Shown in pieces: positions 50,669 to 55,259 of a stretch of DNA of 55,259 nt; position 1 is the stretch's first letter; the number at the start of each line of letters is the position of its first letter. The stretch comes from Aquibium carbonis (GTDB taxonomy: Bacteria; Pseudomonadota; Alphaproteobacteria; Rhizobiales; Rhizobiaceae), in assembly GCF_003970795.1 (NCBI RefSeq), contig NZ_RWKW01000052.1:1-55259 (forward strand), in the 5' to 3' direction. Below the pieces are notes generated by a model. That model did not search any database, was not told the DNA's origin, and was given only the letters and a program-made list of their open reading frames with translations. Both the position numbers and the translations under genes were made by a program.

Positions 50669-51010
50669 TCAAACATAATCACTCGACATTCTCGTGTTCG
50701 GGTGCGGCTGGTATACATTCTCGATCTCGTCGATCCGCTCGTAGAGATCCAACCAAGTCGGATTGAGGCCCTCGATCAGGTTCACTTTCCATTCTCGTCG
50801 ATAGCGCTTTAACGACTTCTCCCGTTGGATCGCCAGGACGATGTTTGGATGCAATTCGAACCAAACTAGGTTCTTGGCGCTGTACTTCGACGTAAACCCT
50901 CGATGGGCTTCGTTGCGATGTTCCCAGACGCGATCATGCAGGTCGCTCGTTACTCCGATGTAGATCACTCCACGCGGCTTGTCGGACATCATGTAAACGT
51001 ATCCGGCCAT
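50669..51010 (-). CDS. GIY-YIG nuclease-family small protein, REP-flanked
   Basis: This 113-residue protein is a single GIY-YIG domain of the UPF0213/YhbQ-like size. The motif reads YVYMM...GVIYIGVT (residues 4-21), the catalytic Arg is at 27 (DLHDRVWEHRN), a conserved-type SKYSAKNLVWFE follows, and the metal-binding Glu is at 64 (IQREKSLKRYRREWK). All key residues are present, so nuclease activity is possible. No extra DNA-binding domain exists. It interrupts the suf locus between sufC and sufB and is framed by REP-like copies 32 bp downstream and 21 bp upstream. Mobility linked to the repeats is an inference. Confidence 0.9.
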   Translation of the reverse strand: MAGYVYMMSDKPRGVIYIGVTSDLHDRVWEHRNEAHRGFTSKYSAKNLVWFELHPNIVLAIQREKSLKRYRREWKVNLIEGLNPTWLDLYERIDEIENVYQPHPNTRMSSDYV

Positions 51011-51031
51011 CTCCGTTGTTCATCCGTCAGC

Positions 51032-51060
51032 AGATCCTCGGGACAAGCCCGAGGATGACG
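51032..51060 (-). repeat. REP-like palindrome E (upstream of the GIY-YIG gene)
   Basis: The sequence reads AGATCCTCGGGACAAGCCCG then AGGATGACG, identical to copy D over its 28 bases. It lies 21 bp ahead of the GIY-YIG start and 27 bp beyond the sufB stop, so it fills the gap between the two genes. Confidence 0.88.
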
Positions 51061-51087
51061 ACCTGCCCAGGCGAACCAACAACCCCA

Positions 51088-52611
<1,524 letters not shown>

Positions 52612-52627
52612 CAGTGTTCTCCATCCT

Positions 52628-52648
52628 TGCCGGGTTCAAGGCCCGGCA
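52628..52648. promoter_or_regulatory. Hairpin between nifS-like gene and sufB
   Basis: Arms TGCCGGG and CCCGGCA with a 7-nt loop form a perfect 7-bp stem 17 bp before the sufB start on the minus strand. There is no T run on that strand. It may be an attenuator or RNA-stability element tuning sufB relative to the upstream gene. Confidence 0.4.
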
Positions 52649-52764
52649 GTTTTCAAACTATGGCACCGCTGGCGGCGTGTGCCTGATCTAGTGCGTCCGC
52701 GCCCGGAATTCATCCTCGAAAGGCACGAATTCGAGCAGAAACGCGCGTTTTTTCCCTCCAGCCG

Positions 52765-53931
52765 TCACGCGGCGCGCGTCACCGACCGCGCCTGACGTGC
52801 AACGAGCGCCAGAAGCGCCTCCCTGAACATCGAAAGTTCACGCGCGCCGGTCGCCCGTCCGATGGAAACGCGCAGCGCGGATGCATCGGCGCCATGGCCC
52901 ATCGCCTTCAGGACATGGCTCGGCCCGACCCGACCCGACGAACAGGCTGACCCTGCCGACAATGCGACACCGGCGAGGTCGAAGGCGATCTGCGCCGTCT
53001 CGGCCTTCAGGCCCGGGAGGTCGAAGAACGTCGTGTTGGGCAGACGCGGCGCGCCCGCACCGAAGATCGTCGCGCCGGGGGCGACCGATCGGACGGTGGC
53101 TTCGAACGCGTCGCGAAGCGACTCGACCGCCACCATATCGGCCAGTCCAGCCAGCGCTTCCTGCGCGGCCGCGCCGAAGCCCGCGATGGCGGCGACGTTC
53201 TCGGTGCCGGAGCGGTGCCCCTTCTCCTGCCCACCGCCGGGAACCAGCGGCAAGGGCATCACGAGGTCGGACGCGCCGATGAAGGCGCCGGCCCCCTTCG
53301 GGCCGCCGATCTTGTGCGCGGACAGAATCAGGAAATCCGCCGAACCATCGGATATGTCGAGACGAATGCGGCCGGCCGCCTGGACGGCGTCGATGACGAC
53401 CGGTGCCCCGGCCTTCCTGGCGATGCGGCCGATCTCGGCCATCGGCTGGATCACGCCGGTCTCGTTGTTGGCGGCATGGGTGGCGACCATCGCCAGGCCC
53501 GCGTCGCGGTCGTGCGCGGCCAGTGCCGCCTCGAGCGCGGCAAGATCGATCAGGCCGTCGCGATCGACGGGCAGGATGGTCACCGCGTCAGCCGGAAACC
53601 GCCCGCCGCACAGGATGCAGGGGTGATCGGCTGCGGTGACGAGCAGACGCGAGACGCGCAGCGGCCCGCGACCCATCCGCCAGGAAGGGGTCAGAAGCGT
53701 CGCCGCGGCTTCCGTGGCGCCAGAGGTGAACACGACATGGTCGGCCTTGCCGCCCACCAGTTCCGCCACCTGGCGCCGCGCGGCCTCGACCATGCGACGG
53801 ACCGCTCGTCCTTCCGCGTGCACCGAGGACGGGTTGCCGTCGGCCTTCAACGCGACCAGCACAGCCCCGCGGGCCGCTTCGACGAGCGGGGCGCTGGCAT
53901 TGTGGTCGAGATAGGCGCGGTCGGCAGTCAT
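52765..53931 (-). CDS. NifS/IscS-like cysteine desulfurase (group I)
   Basis: This 388-residue PLP enzyme has AYLDHNASAPLVEAAR (6-21), GNPSSVHAEGR (32-42), HAANNETGVIQPMAEIGRIA (152-171), the Schiff-base Lys at 207 (LSAHKIGGPKGAG), and the active Cys at 330 (SAGSACSSGRVGPSHV). The SSGR loop places it in the IscS/NifS branch rather than SufS. It leads the suf locus in the order typical of rhizobia. The ATG at 53931 is chosen; a longer frame to 54003 would run across the inverted repeat at 53976-53996. Confidence 0.93.
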   Translation of the reverse strand: MTADRAYLDHNASAPLVEAARGAVLVALKADGNPSSVHAEGRAVRRMVEAARRQVAELVGGKADHVVFTSGATEAAATLLTPSWRMGRGPLRVSRLLVTAADHPCILCGGRFPADAVTILPVDRDGLIDLAALEAALAAHDRDAGLAMVATHAANNETGVIQPMAEIGRIARKAGAPVVIDAVQAAGRIRLDISDGSADFLILSAHKIGGPKGAGAFIGASDLVMPLPLVPGGGQEKGHRSGTENVAAIAGFGAAAQEALAGLADMVAVESLRDAFEATVRSVAPGATIFGAGAPRLPNTTFFDLPGLKAETAQIAFDLAGVALSAGSACSSGRVGPSHVLKAMGHGADASALRVSIGRATGARELSMFREALLALVARQARSVTRAA

Positions 53932-53975
53932 TCGCGAGTTTTCATCTCCGGATCGGTCATGGGGACAGGTGATGT

Positions 53976-53996
53976 CGCAATTTCCTTGAAATTGCG
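53976..53996. promoter_or_regulatory. Perfect 9-bp inverted repeat ahead of the nifS-like gene
   Basis: Arms CGCAATTTC and GAAATTGCG are exact complements around CTT. They lie 45 bp upstream of the nifS-like start and downstream of the ICE box. An Rrf2-type (IscR/RirA) or other dimeric regulator site is possible; the motif is not one I can name. Confidence 0.5.
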
Positions 53997-54049
53997 AGGC
54001 CACACGTCCTATTTACCCGCTCTGTTCACACCAGCGGGCAACCGCCGAG

Positions 54050-54066
54050 TTTTGAACAATTCTAAA
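54050..54066 (-). promoter_or_regulatory. Probable Irr ICE box
   Basis: The minus strand reads TTTAGAATTGTTCAAAA, matching the rhizobial Irr-box pattern TTTAGAA-N3-TTCTAAA at 13 of 14 specified positions. It lies 119 bp upstream of the nifS-like gene and 88 bp ahead of the divergent alpha/beta hydrolase. Iron-responsive control of suf genes by Irr is established in rhizobia; its use here is inferred. Confidence 0.7.
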
Positions 54067-54153
54067 CTGGTTTCTATGGAGGCGTCGGCCCCTCGTCAAG
54101 GGCGGACCCCATTTGTCGGGCGCTTCGTCCGGTGGTCGTGAACTGGAGTACCC

Positions 54154-54828
54154 ATGCCCGAAGTCATTTTCGCCGGACCGGATGGTCGTCTCGAAGGCCG
54201 CTACCAGCCCTCGTCGGAAAAGAACGCGCCGATCGCCATCGTGCTGCATCCGCATCCGCAGTTCGGCGGAACCATGAACAACAAGATCGTCTACGACCTG
54301 TTCTACATGTTCCAGAAGCGCAATTTCACGACGCTGCGCTTCAATTTCCGGGGCATCGGCCGCAGCCAGGGCGAGTTCGACCATGGCGCGGGCGAACTGT
54401 CGGATGCCGCCGCCGCGCTCGACTGGGTGCAGTCGCTGCATCCCGATTCGAAGAGCTGCTGGGTGGCCGGCTATTCCTTCGGCGCCTGGATCGGCATGCA
54501 GCTCCTGATGCGCCGCCCGGAGATCGAGGGGTTCATCTCGGTCGCGCCGCAGCCCAACACCTATGATTTCTCGTTCCTCGCTCCTTGCCCCTCGTCTGGC
54601 CTCATCATCCATGGCGACGCCGACAAGGTCGCGCCGCCGAAGGACGTGCAGGGCCTCGTCGACAAGCTGCACACGCAGAAGGGCATCACGATCACCCAGA
54701 AGACGCTGCCGGGCGCGAACCACTTCTTCTCCAACGACACCGAGCTGCTGATCAACGAATGCTCGGACTATCTCGACCGCCGTCTCAACGGCGAACTGTC
54801 CGACGCGCGGCCGAAGCGACTTCGGTAG
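54154..54828 (+). CDS. Alpha/beta hydrolase, dienelactone-hydrolase-like
   Basis: This 224-residue protein has the hydrolase core: AIVLHPHPQFGGTMNNKIVY (28-47), LRFNFRGIGRSQGEFDHG (61-78), and nucleophile Ser 108 in VAGYSFGAWIGMQ. An Asp in IIHGDADKVAPP and a His in PGANHFFSND complete a probable triad. The family is widespread in alphaproteobacteria; the substrate is unknown. It is divergent from the suf locus and shares its promoter region, including the ICE box, a layout commonly seen next to suf in rhizobia. Confidence 0.9.
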   Translation: MPEVIFAGPDGRLEGRYQPSSEKNAPIAIVLHPHPQFGGTMNNKIVYDLFYMFQKRNFTTLRFNFRGIGRSQGEFDHGAGELSDAAAALDWVQSLHPDSKSCWVAGYSFGAWIGMQLLMRRPEIEGFISVAPQPNTYDFSFLAPCPSSGLIIHGDADKVAPPKDVQGLVDKLHTQKGITITQKTLPGANHFFSNDTELLINECSDYLDRRLNGELSDARPKRLR

Positions 54829-54888
54829 GACGGGCAGGATTGCGCAAGCAGGGCGCCGAACTGAAGGCACGCGGAAGAGCGCCGTCAT

Positions 54889-55259
54889 TCACGCCTTGCC
54901 ATCCCTTCCAACCAGAACTCCGCCAGTCACCGCCTGCCGGCACCCCGTGGTGGTGGGAAAGGTGAGCGGCAGGCCCATCACCGAGCGCACGGCGAGATAG
55001 GCCCAGGCCTCCGCCTCCATCGCGTCGCCATCGAGCCCGACATCCTCGGCCAGAAGCACCTCACCGCCCTGCCTTCCGGCACCGGCGCGGAGGTCCGCCA
55101 CGATGTGCGGGTTCTTGCGCCCGCCGCCGCAGACGATCCAGAGTTTCGGCTGTCCGGGCATCTGCTCGGCCGCCTTCAGGATCGCCTCGGCCGAGACGGC
55201 CGCCAGCGTGCGGGCGCCGTCGGCGAGTTCCAGTCCCGTGGCAAGGTCGAGCGTGAAGT
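54889..55259 (-). CDS. anmK: AnmK, anhydro-N-acetylmuramic acid kinase (C-terminal part)
   Basis: The frame is open to the window edge, giving the last ~123 residues of Anm[21 protein letters not shown], the nucleotide-binding [40 protein letters not shown], and the closing [19 protein letters not shown]. AnmK phosphorylates anhydro-MurNAc released in cell-wall recycling. The start lies outside the window. It converges with the alpha/beta hydrolase across 60 bp and belongs to the chromosomal backbone. Confidence 0.93.
   Translation of the reverse strand, partial: FTLDLATGLELADGARTLAAVSAEAILKAAEQMPGQPKLWIVCGGGRKNPHIVADLRAGAGRQGGEVLLAEDVGLDGDAMEAEAWAYLAVRSVMGLPLTFPTTTGCRQAVTGGVLVGRDGKA

Noticed and set aside
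50491-50718. 75-codon frame between sufC and the GIY-YIG gene
   Set aside because: Its translation is mostly the REP-like palindromes read through, so it is a repeat artefact and not a protein gene.
53215-54141. 308-codon open frame opposite the nifS-like gene
   Set aside because: It is antisense to a clear desulfurase and has no ribosome site or recognisable domain.

Overview
The window looks like a hyphomicrobial (rhizobial-type) alphaproteobacterium: GC-rich coding, a Trb-type conjugation module, BioY/DUF1284, HWE-type kinase and DUF1127 families, a rhizobial-order suf locus with a probable Irr box, and short GC-rich REP-like palindromes. The genus cannot be fixed from sequence alone. A mobile, accessory island fills about 1-45.6 kb and backbone fills about 45.6-55.3 kb.

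Layout. (1) 1-3.6 kb: the end of a conjugative-transfer operon, trbL(partial)-trbF-trbG-trbI-DUF2274, with genes overlapping stop-to-start. (2) 3.7-28.3 kb: a cargo block rich in small-molecule metabolism and export. It holds two crotonases, three PhzF-like proteins, a PLP aminotransferase, a PLP decarboxylase, a MocR-type regulator, three LysR regulators, LysE/EamA/MFS exporters, five GNAT genes (one with two domains), a GST, and a BioY-DUF1284-isomerase operon. The block is visibly worn: a half VOC gene, a 3'-truncated LysE, a LysE with a large in-frame internal deletion, and a crotonase with a lost C-terminus. Several intergenic regions share operator-like sequences, including a 61-bp element present twice at 90% identity and a perfect MocR-type palindrome. 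(3) 28.9-45.4 kb: a stress/envelope block bounded by two paralogous AlpA/excisionase-like HTH genes (70% identical over 53 residues), each behind its own palindrome. Between them lie an HWE-type histidine kinase, a Crp/Fnr regulator, a fatty-acid desaturase, a broken AI-2E gene, an overlapping cluster of small unknown proteins, two transglutaminase-like proteins, NhaA, an IS5-family remnant, a CopG-type regulator with a PHB-depolymerase-like esterase, and an SLC13 permease. (4) About 45.61 kb: the sequence switches into the last ~60 codons of radC, which is a likely island/backbone junction. (5) 45.9-55.3 kb: a methyltransferase, then on the minus strand nifS-like desulfurase, sufB, sufC, sufD, sufS and sufT, with a divergent alpha/beta hydrolase and the end of anmK.

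How the parts work together. The suf genes form one Fe-S cluster assembly pathway: the desulfurases supply sulfur and SufBCD is the scaffold. A probable Irr ICE box and a second perfect inverted repeat sit ahead of the nifS-like gene. The locus is interrupted between sufC and sufB by a small GIY-YIG nuclease gene framed by copies of a REP-like palindrome. Another inverted pair of the same palindrome surrounds the sufS start codon and encodes part of the SufS N-terminus. I noticed these repeats only in the backbone segment. The nuclease-plus-REP arrangement is the strongest candidate here for an undescribed system.
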